Below, piece by piece: positions 26,901 through 41,810 of a stretch of 64,000 nucleotides of DNA (the first letter of the stretch is position 1; each line of letters begins with the position of its first letter). The stretch covers positions 62,001-126,000 of the forward strand of contig JAPFBL010000550.1 in the NCBI GenBank assembly GCA_026182355.1, in the 5' to 3' direction. The notes beneath the pieces were generated by a model. It was not told the origin of the DNA and did no database searches. It saw only the letters and a program-made list of their open reading frames with translations. Both the position numbers and the translations under genes were made by a program. This DNA is from Hermatobates lingyangjiaoensis (taxonomy: Eukaryota > Arthropoda > Insecta > Hemiptera > Hermatobatidae).

Positions 26901-27147
26901 TCTATTGAAAAGTCTACATATAGAAAAGTCTCCGGTGGTTTGTCTATAATGAAGAGTAAGATGAATTCTGGTAGGAGGATAGCGGTTCTTAAGCCAACGG
27001 AACAAAAAACTGACAAGCTTTCATCAAGACCGAACTCCTTGTGGAGTCAGTCCAACAACTCGATAACTATAAGTAAGTATAGCAGAAACAAACAATCGTA
27101 AAGAAAAAGATTAACAGCTTCTTTAGTGATAAACATAAAGGATGTCA

Positions 27148-27228
<81 letters not shown>

Positions 27229-27418
27229 ATATATATATATATATTTTATTAAAGTAGACGGCAGCTTCCGCATTTACGACTTTTTTGCTTGTTTTCTCTA
27301 GTTTTTGTTGTGGAGTGTGTAAATATACACTACCTCTTTAAATACAATTAAATACAATACCTCTTGCCAATATACACTAATATAAAAACGCAAAGAAAAT
27401 CTGCTGCCAATATACACT

Positions 27419-27466
<48 letters not shown>

Positions 27467-27735
27467 TACTTTTTTTCGTTGGAAATACGATCCAAAACGG
27501 ACAAATATAGTTCAATATAAACAAAGAAACATAGAGAAATCAGAAGAACACACTTACAGTCTCTAATTTTCGGTTTGAACCGTCTTCAGGAGAGATAAGA
27601 GAGGGAAACCAAGCGCACTGGATCAGAGACGGTTGGAGACCCTCCAACCGTCTCTGATCCAGTGCGCTTGGTTTCCGAAAATTAGAGACTGTAAGTGTGT
27701 TCTTCTGATTTCTCTATGTTTCTTTGTTTATATTG

Positions 27736-27773
<38 letters not shown>

Positions 27774-28845
27774 TATATTATATATATATTATATAGTATC
27801 GCAGAAAAGCAACACACAGAGAAAGAGACACACTTACGAAACTCAAATTATCAGATGATCCGTCTTCAGGAGAAAATAGAATGGGTGACCAAGCACGGAG
27901 TAAACAAAACGCCAGGAAACCGTTACCTGCCGTTGTGTTTCCGGCGTGCTTGGTCGCCTATTCTATTCTCTTTTCTCCTGAAGATGGATCATACAAAAAT
28001 TTGAGTTTCGTAAGTGTGTCTCTTTCTTTCTGTGTCGCTTTCCTTCGTTTTTGAACTGATTTGCGTCCAGTTTGGATAGTTTTTTCGAATTGTAAGTGAA
28101 ATATATATATATATACAAAACACTTCAAATCTTTTCTCCTGAAGACGGATTGCCCGAAAATTTGATTTGATTGTGTGTTTCTTTACTCTCTGTGCTACCT
28201 ATCTTCAATTTTGAACTTATATATATATATATATATATATATATGATTAGATAAGACGGCTATTCTATCAAACGGTCGATGTATTATTGAACTGTTATAT
28301 ATATAACATTCTTGACCACACTGTTAATATGATCGTTAAATTTGTTATTTGAAATACAAAGTAAGGTTACAAAACCAAAAAAAAAAAAAACAAAAAGCAA
28401 GCTACTCCTCCAATATCAATCTGAACATAGTTCAATTGGAAAATATTGAAGGAGATTGGAGTAAATTAAACTAAGACTGGATATATCCGATTTCTTATTA
28501 CAGGCAGTAGGTGTTTTCATAATATTTATTATTTCTTTTAAATTTCTCTTTTTCGTGTGTTTTTTTCATTATTCAAGAATTTTGGTGTCGTGAAACCACA
28601 AACGAATGTTCCTTTGTACATTCGTACAAATTAAAAGAAATGATTTACAATTTACAAAAGCTATAAAGAAGAGGATAGCGTTCTCTATCATATATATTAG
28701 CATTAGCATTAGTATTAGCCTCCTAACGTTTGATATATAATTTTAAATCTAGTTTTAAAAGGTTTTAAATAAAAAACCGAAACGTTGGCCATGAGAGTTT
28801 AATTTGATCCTGAAGAACTGACTGAGTCCCGATAAACTTTAGTTT

Positions 28846-28905
<60 letters not shown>

Positions 28906-31645
28906 ACAATTAAAATAAGCAGTGACACATAAACAGAAACACAACAAAGACTCACTTTTCAATATTTCGACCGTCAACTGTTGACTGTCGTCCCTCCGTC
29001 AATTCACTTCTTCTCCTGAGGACGACCGCCATTACGGTCGAAATATTGAAAAGTGAGTCTTTGTTGTGTTTCTGTTTATGTGTCACTGCTTATTTTAATT
29101 GTTATTTGTCCTGCCGGACCGTTTTTCGTTTATCATGGTATATATATATATATTATATATACAATAAAATAAAAAACGAAGGAAACACACAGAAAGACAC
29201 AGACATAACTCACATCGATATTTCGACAATCGTCGTCATCAGGAGGTGCGAAGAGCGAAGAGTGAAGAGTCCCGCAGGAAGACAGGGCGGTACTGAACTC
29301 GGAAACCGCAGCCAGTACCCCACCACTTACCACCAAGCGGGGGAAGGGAGGGAAGGAAATGAAGAGCCAAATTAAGACGTAAAAGGAACGAGTAAAAATT
29401 ATAACTATAAAAAAAAATTATAAAAAATAGATAAATCAAATTAAAATTAATAAAAATAATAAATAAAAAGTAAAATAAAAAATAATAAATAAATAAATAA
29501 AAAATAATAAATAAATAAATAATAAATAAAAAATAATAAATAAATAAATAAATCATAAATAAATTATCGGTTGAGGTTGAGTCCGGGGGAAGAGCGAGCA
29601 TCAAGTAAGCATATGTATGCCTGTGAGGCACAAACTGTTCTTTTGTATCTTACATCATTTTGATGATGTGTGATGCTCTTTTTCTAACATTGACTAGTTT
29701 GTCCAATATAGATTGTGAGGTAGTATATATTGGCTTTGTATTTATATCTGTTATGATACTGGTAGATAAAAGCATGTACTGTTAAATAGTGCTTTTCCTG
29801 AAAAACAAGGTAATAATTTTTTATAGTTTTTTTCCTCATAATTTCTTTTATTTTTGCCCTTTTTTTTATTGTTTTGTTATTTTCTTGTGTTTGTTACTGT
29901 CTGTTTGTTTGCTTGAATGTTCTCTTAGAGGTATCCTCGCAGTATTATTTTGTAACATTCTGCTTATCGGTTTGAAAATTGTGTTTTTTAGTCTTAATAA
30001 TTAATACAACAAATGTTTGTTTTTAAATAAGAACAATGACACTGGCTTGTTTATGATCCTTCTGTGGTTTTCTTTTTACTATATTTTTCTTTGTTTCTTT
30101 TGGTTTCTGTTGGTTGATATTCCGTGGATGTATTTGTCTTGCTCTACTTATGTCGTTAATAAATTTTTTTTAGCCTTGAAAATGTTAAATAATTTTTGGC
30201 GAAACGTCAGCATATAAACAGGAGTTTCATATCTTAAACCGAAATCCTCAGAAACCCTTTCTTTTGAATTTTATATATATGTATACACTATGATAAACGA
30301 AAAACGGTCCGGCAGGACAGATTACACTTAAAATAAACTGTGACACAAAGAAAGAAACATAACAAAGACTCACTTTTCAATATTTCGACCGTTATTGTGT
30401 TCGTCCTCAGGAGAAGAAGTGAGTTGACTGTCGTCCCTCCGTCATTTCACTTCTTCTCTTAAGGACGACCGCTATAACGGTCGAAATATTGAAAAGTGAG
30501 TCTTTGTTATGTTTCTTTCTTTGTGTCACAGTTTATTTTGTATATATATATATTTTTTAAAAGTAGCCGCAGTTTCTGCATTGACCACTTTCTTACTGAA
30601 ACTCTCTAGCTTCCTTATCACTCTACCGTGAGACTCAGATAGCTTCCAAAGAAGGTTATCAAAGGACACGTACACGCACAATAACCTTTATGTGAACACA
30701 AAACCCCTGCTAGAAGCAGTTTTAATAACTACACTTATTCAACTAAATAGATAATACTAACGAAAGTATTAGTATAATCTATACTAACATCTATAACAGT
30801 ATATTCTATACTACACCAAGTTAGTAACTTTACAGAACTAAAGAGTTTTTCTTGCTAAAATCTATTTAGTTATTAAAGGATTATAAAGTACTCTTTCCAA
30901 AAGGATTTTTCATCTGTTATATTTGTAAATTAAAAATAAATTTATATTAAATTTTTCAAAACTATGTTTTTTTTAAGGATGTTGAAAGTTTATTATATTT
31001 GTTTGCGTAAACAACAATTTTTTTGTTATGGTTGTCTGTTACTATACTGTGTACAAGACTGCTTAATCTTTCTTGTCCCTGCAAATATCATGTATTGTGT
31101 AAATTATACTATACTATCCATTGTTCTTTTATAGTATCTTTCAAAAAAACTAGGATACTTGTTGTCTGGTAGGCTTAACGGTGTTTGTGTTTCAGAAGGA
31201 ACAAACAAGCCTAAGAAAACGACTAGTGGTAGTGGCTCAGCAGTGCCTGCTGCTCGGCGCAGTGTGCCCTCTGTCTCGAATGCATGCCTTTCGTCACCCC
31301 AGTCAGCTGTGTCCATTACCCTAGTCTCTACCATGAGGTCTGACCAAAGTCGAACTGTCAATCATCTCTTGCCCAGGGCTCAGGCAACGCTATCGCCGGC
31401 TGCACAAGAACGGCTCGTCATGCCGCCTAAAGGTGACCCACCAGGAGTTTTTCATATATATATATATATATATGATCAAACCACAATAAGAAATGGGAAA
31501 ACAAGACTAAGATCTTTCAACCGTAACAAGCGGTCTTCGTCAGAGTCAAGAGCCCTCTGGTAACAGAAGTTAAGCAATATTGACTGTGGTTGCCACTTGG
31601 ATGGGTGACATCCCTGGATTTAGCGCACACTCGATGGCTTGCACT

Positions 31646-31698
<53 letters not shown>

Positions 31699-33205
31699 TA
31701 ACAGAAGTTAAGCAATATTGACTGTGGTTGCCACTTGGATGGGTGACATCCCTGGATTTAGCGCACACTCGATGGCTTGCACGCGCTAAATCCAGGGATG
31801 TCACCCATCCAAGTGGCAACCACACTCAATATTGCTTAACTTCTGTTACCAGAGGGCTCTAGTGTAGTCAATATAGCTATGATCCTCGTTGGTATTAGAA
31901 TAGAGAAGTTAAACTGACCCAACAACAGTTTTTCATATACACGTGCAAGCCATCGAGTGTGCGCTTATGGCAGTGCTGTCACCCATCCATGTGGCAACCA
32001 CACCCAATATCGCTTAACTTCTGTTACCTAGAGGGCTCTAGTGTAGTCAATATAGCTATCATCCTCGTAGGTATTAGAATAGATAAGTTAAACTGATCCA
32101 CCAATAGTTTTTCATATACACGTGCAAGCCATAAACGAGTGTGCGCTTATGGCAGTGCTGTCACCCATCCACGTGGCAACCACAACCAATATCGCTTAAC
32201 TTCTGTTAGCTAGAGGGCTTTAGTGTAGTCAACATAGCTATGATCCTCGTTGGTATTAGAATAGATAAGTTAAACGGATTATGTGTATTCAAACAGGGAA
32301 TGCTAACTGAACTGAACAGTTCAGTGTCACGTGTTCATTCAAACTACAATTGTTGTTGAAATCCACAGACTGTTTTTGTTTATAAAATAATTTGTAATGT
32401 AATACTTAGTTTTTCTGTTTCAAAATGTATACTTCTGCCTATGAAAAAGGTTTTAAATAAAAACCGAAACGTTGGCAATGAGAGTTTAATTTGATCCTGA
32501 AGAACTGACTGAGTCCCGATAAACTAGACGACGAATGTCGAAATATCGTTGTGAGTCCTTTTTTGTGTGTGTTTTATCTGTTTTTCTCTTTCCTGTGTGA
32601 ACTAGTAGTCCTGTTGGACCGTTTCAAGTTTATATATATATATAAATATATATATATATATTTAAATAAAATAAATTCAAAACGAAGGAAACACACAGAA
32701 AGACACAGACATAACTCACATCGAAATATCGATGTGAGTTATGTCTGTGTGTTTCCTCCGTTTTGAATTTATTTTATTTAAAAAAGTCCGCTGGACCGTT
32801 TCTTTTATTGTGTATATATATATTTATATATATATATTTTTTTTTGTCAGTACATATGTCGATTTGCCGATGTGGCTTATGGTGAAGAGAACTTCTACCA
32901 TATATATATAAATATATATATCCATTATATATATATATATATATATACATTATATATATATATATATAATATATATATATATATATCCATTATATATATA
33001 TCCATATTTTTCTATATATATATATATATATATGAACAAACCACAATATCAAATGGGAAAAAAAGACTAAGATCTTTCAACCTCAAATGTTGGGTTTTTG
33101 TCTCTGACGAAGACCGCTTGTTGTAGTGGAGTGATTTTAGTCTTTTTCACTTTTCATATTGTGGTTTGATCATTTATTGTTATTTCACGTGTTTATGTGA
33201 AATCT

Positions 33206-33238
<33 letters not shown>

Positions 33239-33330
33239 GAAACGGTCCAGCGGACTTTTTTAAATAAAATAAATCCAAAACGAAGGAAACACACAGCAAG
33301 ACACAGACATAACTTACATCGATATTTTAT

Positions 33331-33373
<43 letters not shown>

Positions 33374-34416
33374 TATAATTAGATGAAGTTTTGATTAACG
33401 GGATAATTAAACAGATTAAGACTTCATCATTAAACACATTCAGGGTTGCCATCAATTCTGGAAATTTCAATCAGCCAAGTTAATAAGCATTTTTTTTTTT
33501 TTTTTAGTTCACTTGCTCTCTGAAGATGTGTTAACGAAAGGCCTTAGAGCATTGTTTTAAAAATTGTTTTCATTGTGTTAAATTAATCCATATATATATA
33601 AATCCATATTTTTTACGATCTCATTGATTTCGTATAGCATATCACTTGGCCATTCCTGTTAGCAGGATGTTAGTTCGTAGAATCGAATCTCTCAGTCTGA
33701 AGATTGTGAATTCCGAGACTGCTGTTCACTTTAATGGCTCTATACATACACTATGTATTCACAGTATCTTGTTCATATTGTGCTGTGAACTAATAATGAA
33801 TCGTAACCTTTTTTTTTTTCATCACTGATTATCTTACAGAATCGGTAAGCATGCCGAAAAAGGAGAAGTTGAAGTATGGCTGTAAAGAGGTAATCATCAG
33901 TAAAAGGAAGCCGTCTTCAGGGCCAGTGAAGAAGTCTCGAGGTCCCATCTTCTCTGCCACCTTAACCCCTGCTCAGCTTCATTGCCGCCGCCCATCTAAA
34001 TCCCCTTCTCCTGCCAGTAGTGTGTCGCCTAATAGCCAACAACCCAACCTCACTTCAGGTTTGCTTTTCTTTTAACTCCTTTATGATGTAGAAATGTTAA
34101 ATACCTGCCTATCTGCTTTAAAATCCATTAGGAATTTCCTAACTTTAAGTAAGATTACGTTTTGTTTTATGAACTCAAATATTAAAACGATTAAAGAATA
34201 CTGTTTATACTGTTGAACAAACTAATATTATTAGGGTCATACGGGCTGATACAAAAAGATAACTCAATTTCATTCACCAATATTATTTATATATATATAT
34301 GAGTAGCAGTTTGCTTCTCAACGCTAGTACTTCGCACTTCTTCCCGATGATGACGGATGTCGAAATATCGAAGTGTGTTCTGTAGTGTCTTTCTGTGTTC
34401 TTTTCTCTGTGTTAAA

Positions 34417-34471
<55 letters not shown>

Positions 34472-37400
34472 TATACTTTGGGAGCAGACCTTCTTTTAAA
34501 CATACCTCATTAATCACACGAGGTTGCATATAATTGAATCATTATGCATAAAGGAAAAGAAGCCGAACATTAATGATCAGTCCTGTTGTTTTTCCAGAAT
34601 TTTAAAGTTACATTCGTGAAAAATAACTATATAGTGATTTAAATAATGTTGTGTAAATGTTCATGTAGGGAATTTTGTAGCAAACCTGTTACTCATGTTT
34701 ATTAAGGTAGTGTTTTTTAAAAGTATATTTTATTATTAGTTATGTTTGATAGAAGTGATGTAATTGTCATTGTAAATAAGTATTTATTAGAATTGTTTAA
34801 AAAACCTTGTATATAGAATCCTTGAGAATGGTCAACGTAGACCGAAACGTCGGACATGTAATATGAAAAATACAATTAAAGATAAAAAAATCGGTGAGTT
34901 AATTTATATGATACCACAGAGATGGAAAGGTAGCATTCGAAACCTTGAAAAGGTATGTAGGAAACATACTAAACTTAATGTTGGCAAGATCTTTAATGAG
35001 GTATATGTATAAAGATTTCACATAAACACGTGAATAACAATCAATGATCAAACCACAATAAGAAAATTGGAAAACAAGACTAAGATCTTTCAACCGTAAC
35101 AAGCGGTCTTCGTCAGAGTCAAAAACCCAACTGATCATTGATATATATATATTTATCTATAAATAATATTGGTGAATGAAATTGAGTTATTTAGAAATAA
35201 ACTCTAATCTATTAGAAATTAGAAGTTTTCTAATGGTAATAATGTGGGTAATATGTTAATAAAAAACTCTCCCAGTGAATTGGAGTCCGGTGGTATTTAT
35301 AAAATTCCGTGCATAAATTGCCATAAAATTTATATTGGTCAAACTGGTAAACCATTAAAGACACGTGTAAAACAACATCAATACACAGGAAAAAAGTAGT
35401 GCCTTATTCTTGCATATAAAAAATGAAAATCATCATATTGATTGGACAGGAGCTAAATTTATTACCTATGAAAAATAAATGTTGTTAAGAAATATTATTG
35501 AATCGTCTCTAATTAAATTTAATAAATCAAATATTATAAACATTAGTAACGGTCTCTTCAAACTGGATACTTTCGTCACGAGGGCAATAGCCTCTTCAAA
35601 GAGGGTTGACAGCTAGCGCATAGTTTTTTACTCTTTCTTACTGTACTCCTTTGTTTCCCCAAACATCCCTTTCTGGACATTAGTCCTTTCCTGCGCTTTC
35701 ACCCTTTTAAAATACCACTCTTCCCTCCCACTCTTCTTAACCCCTCATAAGATGTTTTCTGCATCTAGTGTTTCAGTTGGGTTTTTGACTCTGACGAAGA
35801 CCGCTTGTTACGGTTGAAAGATCTTAGTCTTGCTTTCCCATTTTCTTATTGTGGTTTGATCATTAATTGTCATTTCATGTGTTTACATGAAATCTTTTTA
35901 TATGTATATATATATGTGTGTGTGTGTGTGTAAATGTTTGGCAGCAGTCCTTCCTTGCCACTCACATTATTGAAAATGTCTCCAAACGTATCTGATACTT
36001 GTTTCTTAACAAGTTTGTCAATTTTTCTAAATAACACTGTCGTATTGAAAATAACATATATTTTATCTTCAATATATATATTACATATATCTTTGCATGT
36101 AAAATAAACCAGAAAATCCACTCAAGTTATTCACGTCCTGATGATGAATGTTTTCATTCGAAACATGTCGACTATAGAAAAATGTACTTCATTTTTTGTA
36201 GACAAAATAACGAGAGTGTTATTATGAAATTTAAGAAAATTGTTTCTATCTGTTAAAATTCATAGCAGATTCTCAGCGTTCACAACGTTTTTGCTAACTG
36301 CTTCAGTTTTTCTCACTTTTCTTCCTTTGTGAAATTAGTATAAGTATAATTTTGATTTCTAGGAGAGTTCCTGATTGGGCATAAAGCTGTCACCAATGCG
36401 ATTGTCTCCCATCCCAGCTTAGTCACACCAGTACCTGCTTGTATCCTAAGTAAGTATTCTCCGCATTTTACCCTCCTCAAAAATGGTTTAATTTTTTTTT
36501 TTTTCAATTTTGATGATTCTAACATCATTAAATATATTTAAAAAAAATAATTAAATGAATTTCAACTCCTCCATAATATCTACAAGATAAAGGAAGATTA
36601 AAATTCATTAATAAATAAATTAAAAGGAATACAAAAAAAAAAATTTACTTTTTTCAGATGGAAATACGAGAATAACAAAACACCTCACTCATCCTACATC
36701 GTCTTTTAAATATATGAGTGAGTATTTATTGGTAACATCTAATATAATCAGCCGTTGTAAACAGTATCCGCCTAAGAGCAAACTAAAACAAGGTATATTA
36801 ATTAATTAATTAGTTAATTAAGAACTGGGAGCGTAAAGGTGGTACGGAGGAGTTAGATCACTTTCTTCTGTCGCACACACATGTTTTTCTTATATAACCT
36901 TTAACATTATTTATTTCTTTAATACAAGGTTTTCATATGTAGATATTAGATTCTTTAAATGGAGATGGTGTTGGTTTTTTTATATTTTCGCTTTTCTTAC
37001 TTTTTTTTTTTTTATTTTCGCAAATGTTATTTCTTCTACAATGGTTTTTTTTTTTTAGGGTGACTATAGCACTGCGTCATAAAAACATGTATACTATACT
37101 TTAACACAATAGCATAAATTCATTTAAGCTATTTTATTTAAGTTATTTATTTGAGTGGTACCTTGAGATACGAGCCGCTTAAGATAACGAATTTTTCGGA
37201 ATCTGAGTCCCAAATTTCCAGCTCATTTTTTTTTTCCTTGAAATCCGAGGGTTTCCAGGAGTGTTTGGCTGAGGTCATGGATGTGTGACTTAGCGTCCCA
37301 GTACCAGTACGCTAAGTATACCATTGCTACCATCCTTAAGAACAAGGAAGCTATTAAGGGTGCGTGTATAGCTAAGGGTGTTGGCTAAGGGAATTTATTA

Positions 37401-40400
37401 TTTATTTTATAATAAATTTGGGAACACGAGTTTGTCTTGTGGGAAGGTTAATAGAAAGACAGGAGCTTTTGGTTCAGAGCTTACCCTCAATTTTTCCTTC
37501 TTAATATTAAAAAGGGAAATGCTATTTCTGTTTTGTTTTATTAATAAATTCATTTAATGCTAAGGAAGTTCAATTTTATTTTTGTTTTATAAAGTGCACA
37601 AATAGCCTATGCGTATAGAGCACAGTTAGACCTATGCCTCCATTAAGTATCGCCACTTACTCCACTGTACGTTTGCTACTGTATTCGTCAGTCTTGAAGG
37701 CCAAGAATACAGTATTAATTTCTTATTATATTAATAACTTATTTCTTTTATTTCACATTTCTCGTTACAAGAATGTTCACATTAAAATACTGTATTGTAT
37801 AGAACATATAATAGATACGGGAGTTATTATGGGTCGGGTTAGGAGCGTTTTAAAGGCTTGGAACGTATTAAAATCTATTTCCTTTATTTTAAATAATTGT
37901 TTGGAATAAAAGTTTTTTTTGGAATCCAAGCTCTGGTCTGGAACGGATCAAACTCGTATCTCAAGATACCACTGTATATACAGTAAAACCTCCGCTGACG
38001 AACGCTTAAGCTCACGAACTTTTCGCCTCAAGAACATTAAATTCGCGAGCATTTAGTCTCTGCTGACGAACTAGTTTTCGGCGGACGAACCAAACCACAA
38101 GGTTGAACAGCGCCACGGTGGCAGCCACTAGAAGCTGACGCACGCTCACGGCGTCCCAGTGTTTGTGTTTGATAGACATTTTGGATCATATTGACTGTAC
38201 TTTTGCTATTATGCGACCGAAAAAGACCCCCACCACAGGCTAGTGTTAAGCCCTAAGAAGGCATTAAAGAAAATTACGAACGAGCAGAAGAAGGAGATCA
38301 TTGAAAAACACGGACGAGTTGTGCGTTTGTGTGACTTCCAACGACCAACGAATATATCCGCGCACTATAGTGCATGTCGTAACGTAAGCAGTTCCAGACC
38401 AGAGGCCTTCTACTGCTTGCTTACTGTGCTACTATAACTTGGAATGTCAGTAATTCATGTCAGATATTAAGTTCGTCTGTACAGTAATGATGTATTCGCG
38501 GTTATGTAGTCTTGTTGAGGTCATGGATGTGTGACTTAGCGTCCCAGTACCAGTACGCTAAGTCTACCATTGCTACCCTCCTTAAGAACAAGGAAGCTAT
38601 TAAGGGTGCGTGTGTAGTTAAGGGTGTTGGCTAAGGGACTTTATTATTTATTTTATAATAAATAACTTATTATACTTTACAGTACAGTTTATTTTTTTAA
38701 TTACAATACAATAGCACATTTATTATAAATAAAATAAGGTATATTTTGTGTACTTTTAAGGTTTATTTAGTATAAAAATTATGTTTCATGGGGACCTGGG
38801 AACGGATTATTCTCATTTTAATGGTTTCTTATGGGAAATAAATGTTCGGAAGACGAACTTTTCGCCTTACACACACTTTCTGGTAACCAATTTATGTTCG
38901 TGAGCTGAGGTATCACTGTATATCTTTGTCATAACACTAGACTATTACAGCACTGGTTATTCACTCACTAGAACAGTACAAAAAAAAGTGAACTAAAAAC
39001 AAACTCCCCAAACATTGTTCTTTGTAACTATTTACCAGAACAATTTTTTTTTTATTTTACATTAATGAACTTACTTTAAAAGAATGACGAATGATTTTGT
39101 TCCAGAAGAAAAGTTGATACCTAAAGAGGAAGTCAAAGAATTACCCTTCCTGTCCGTTCCAACTCGCATCAAAGGTAAATATATCTATATATATACGAAT
39201 GTTTTCCTTATCTCGACCACATATATTTAATAATATTTCTCTTTTTTATCGAGGTTTGGTCTAGCTTCAATAATATAACATCTTTCAGCCGACGTTTCGT
39301 CCATATTTGTAGACATCTTCAGGGCTACATCAATACAGAATTTAATTCTGTATTGAATTAAAGAACGAAAAGTCGGCTTAAAGATTTAAATTCTGTATTG
39401 ATGTAGCCTTGAAGATATCTACAAATATAGACGAAACGTCGGCTTAAAGGTGTTATATTATTGAAGCTAGACCAAACCTCGATAAAAAAGAAAAATACTG
39501 ATATATATATCACTTAATTAAACGAAACACGATCAAAACTGGACACAATACGAGTTCAAAATTCAAGAAGGTAAGAAGGTAATACACACAGAGTAAGGAA
39601 ACTCACGTACAGACTCAAATTTTCGGGTAATCCGTCTTCAGGAGAAAAGAGAAAGGGAGACGGATTACCCGAAAATTTGAGTCTGTAAGTGTGTTTTCTT
39701 TATTCTGTGTGTTACTCTTCTTGAATTTTGAACTCGTGTATATATATTTCAAGAAGAGTAACACACAGAGTAAGGAAACGGTGTTGGTTACTTACCGTTG
39801 CGTCTACAATGTGCTTGGTCTCACTTTCTCTTTTCTCCTGAAGACGGATTACCCGAAAATTTGAGTCTGTAAGTGTGTTTCCTTACTATTTGTGTTACTC
39901 TTCTTGAATTTTGAACTCGTGTATATATATTTCAAGAAGAGTAACACACAGAGTAAGGAAACGGAGTTGGTTACTTACCGTTGCGTCTACAATGTGCTTG
40001 GTCTCACTTTCTCTTTTCTCCTGAAGACGGATTACCCGAAAATTTGAGTCTGTAAGTGTGTTTCCTTACTATGTGTGTTACTCTTCTTGAATTCTTGAAT
40101 TGAACTGTATTGTGTCCAGTTTGGATCGTGTTTTGTTTTATTAAGTGAAATATATATATATATTTGTTTTAAATACTTTTCTTCTTCTTGGAATTTGGTT
40201 AGGGTTAGTTATTTGAAATCACCTGTTTGCCAACGTTTTGTCTTTTTTTTAAGACATCCTCAGGGCTAGAACCCAAATGTTATGTTGTACTATTATTTTG
40301 ACACTTGTAGCTATGTTTTAAGAGCCGGTAAATGTGCTTAGTTGTAATCGTGATTTATATAAGTGTTGTAATTATTTCTACTGTAGTAATGTTTGCGATA

Positions 40401-40754
40401 TGATGTTAGGTTAGGTTGTAGTGGTCATCGTAGGAAAGAAAAGGTATTGGCAAGTTTGCTAAGACAATATGCCTAAGAAAAATTATTGGGTGATTCATCG
40501 TAATCATCGCATCAAACACAATAGAAAGAAAAAGGAATAGCCGTAAAATACATTCGTAGATGTTCTCTTACTTACACGGTATATTTAGTTAGCGATGATA
40601 ATCATCATCATGTTATTGTTATGGTATATTTTGTGGTTATTGTTGTTTTGATGATGATGATAATGATGATGATAAAACAACTTTAGTTAGCGATGATAAT
40701 AATCATCATCATGTTATTGTTATGGTATATTTTGTGGTTATTGTTGTTTTGATG

Positions 40755-40839
<85 letters not shown>

Positions 40840-41749
40840 GTCTATACGCATAGGCTATTTGTGCACTTTATAAATCAAAAAATAAAATTGCACTTCCTCA
40901 ATAAAATTTCTTCTGTTTTAATTTCTTAGTGAAACAAAACAGAAGTGCGTTTCCCTTTTTAATATTAAGAAGGAAAAAATTAGGGAAAACTCTGAACCAA
41001 AAGCTCCCTTCTTTCCATTAACCTCCCCGCAAGACAAACTCGTGTTTTAAAATTAACCCCTCTAAATGAGCTGGAATTTGGACTCAGATTCCAAAAAATT
41101 CGTATCGTTAACGGCTCGTATCTCAAGGTACCACTCAAATAAATAAATAACTTAAATAAAATAGCTTAAATGAATTTCTTAATAAAACAAAACTGAAACA
41201 GCATTTCTCGTCTCTCCATTAACCTCCCCGCAAAACAAACTTGTGTTTCAAAATTCAGCTCGGATTTCAAGCAAGAATTCAGTTGGAATTTGGACTCTGA
41301 TTCCGAATAAATCGTATCTTAAACAGCTCGTATCTCAAGATACCACTGTACAAAAAAGTGAACATCTTTTAAGAATAAGACATTTAAAAACAAACTCCCC
41401 AAACATTGTTCTTTGTAACTATTTACCAGGACAATTGTTTTTTTTTATTTCATATGAAAGAAATACTTTAAAAGAATGATTAATGATTTTGTTCCAGAAG
41501 AAAAGTTGATACCTAAAGAGGAAGTCAATGAATTACCTTTCCTGTCCATTCCAACTCGCATCAAAGGTAAATATATCTATATATACTTAAAATAAACTGT
41601 GACATATAGAAAAAAACATAACAAAGACTCACTTTTCAATATTTCGACTCTAATGCCGGTCTATGTGTTTTTCTATGTATGTTTTTGTCTATGTGTCACA
41701 GTTTATTTTAAATGTAATCTGTCCTGTCGGACCGATTCCGTTTATCATG

Positions 41750-41810
<61 letters not shown>

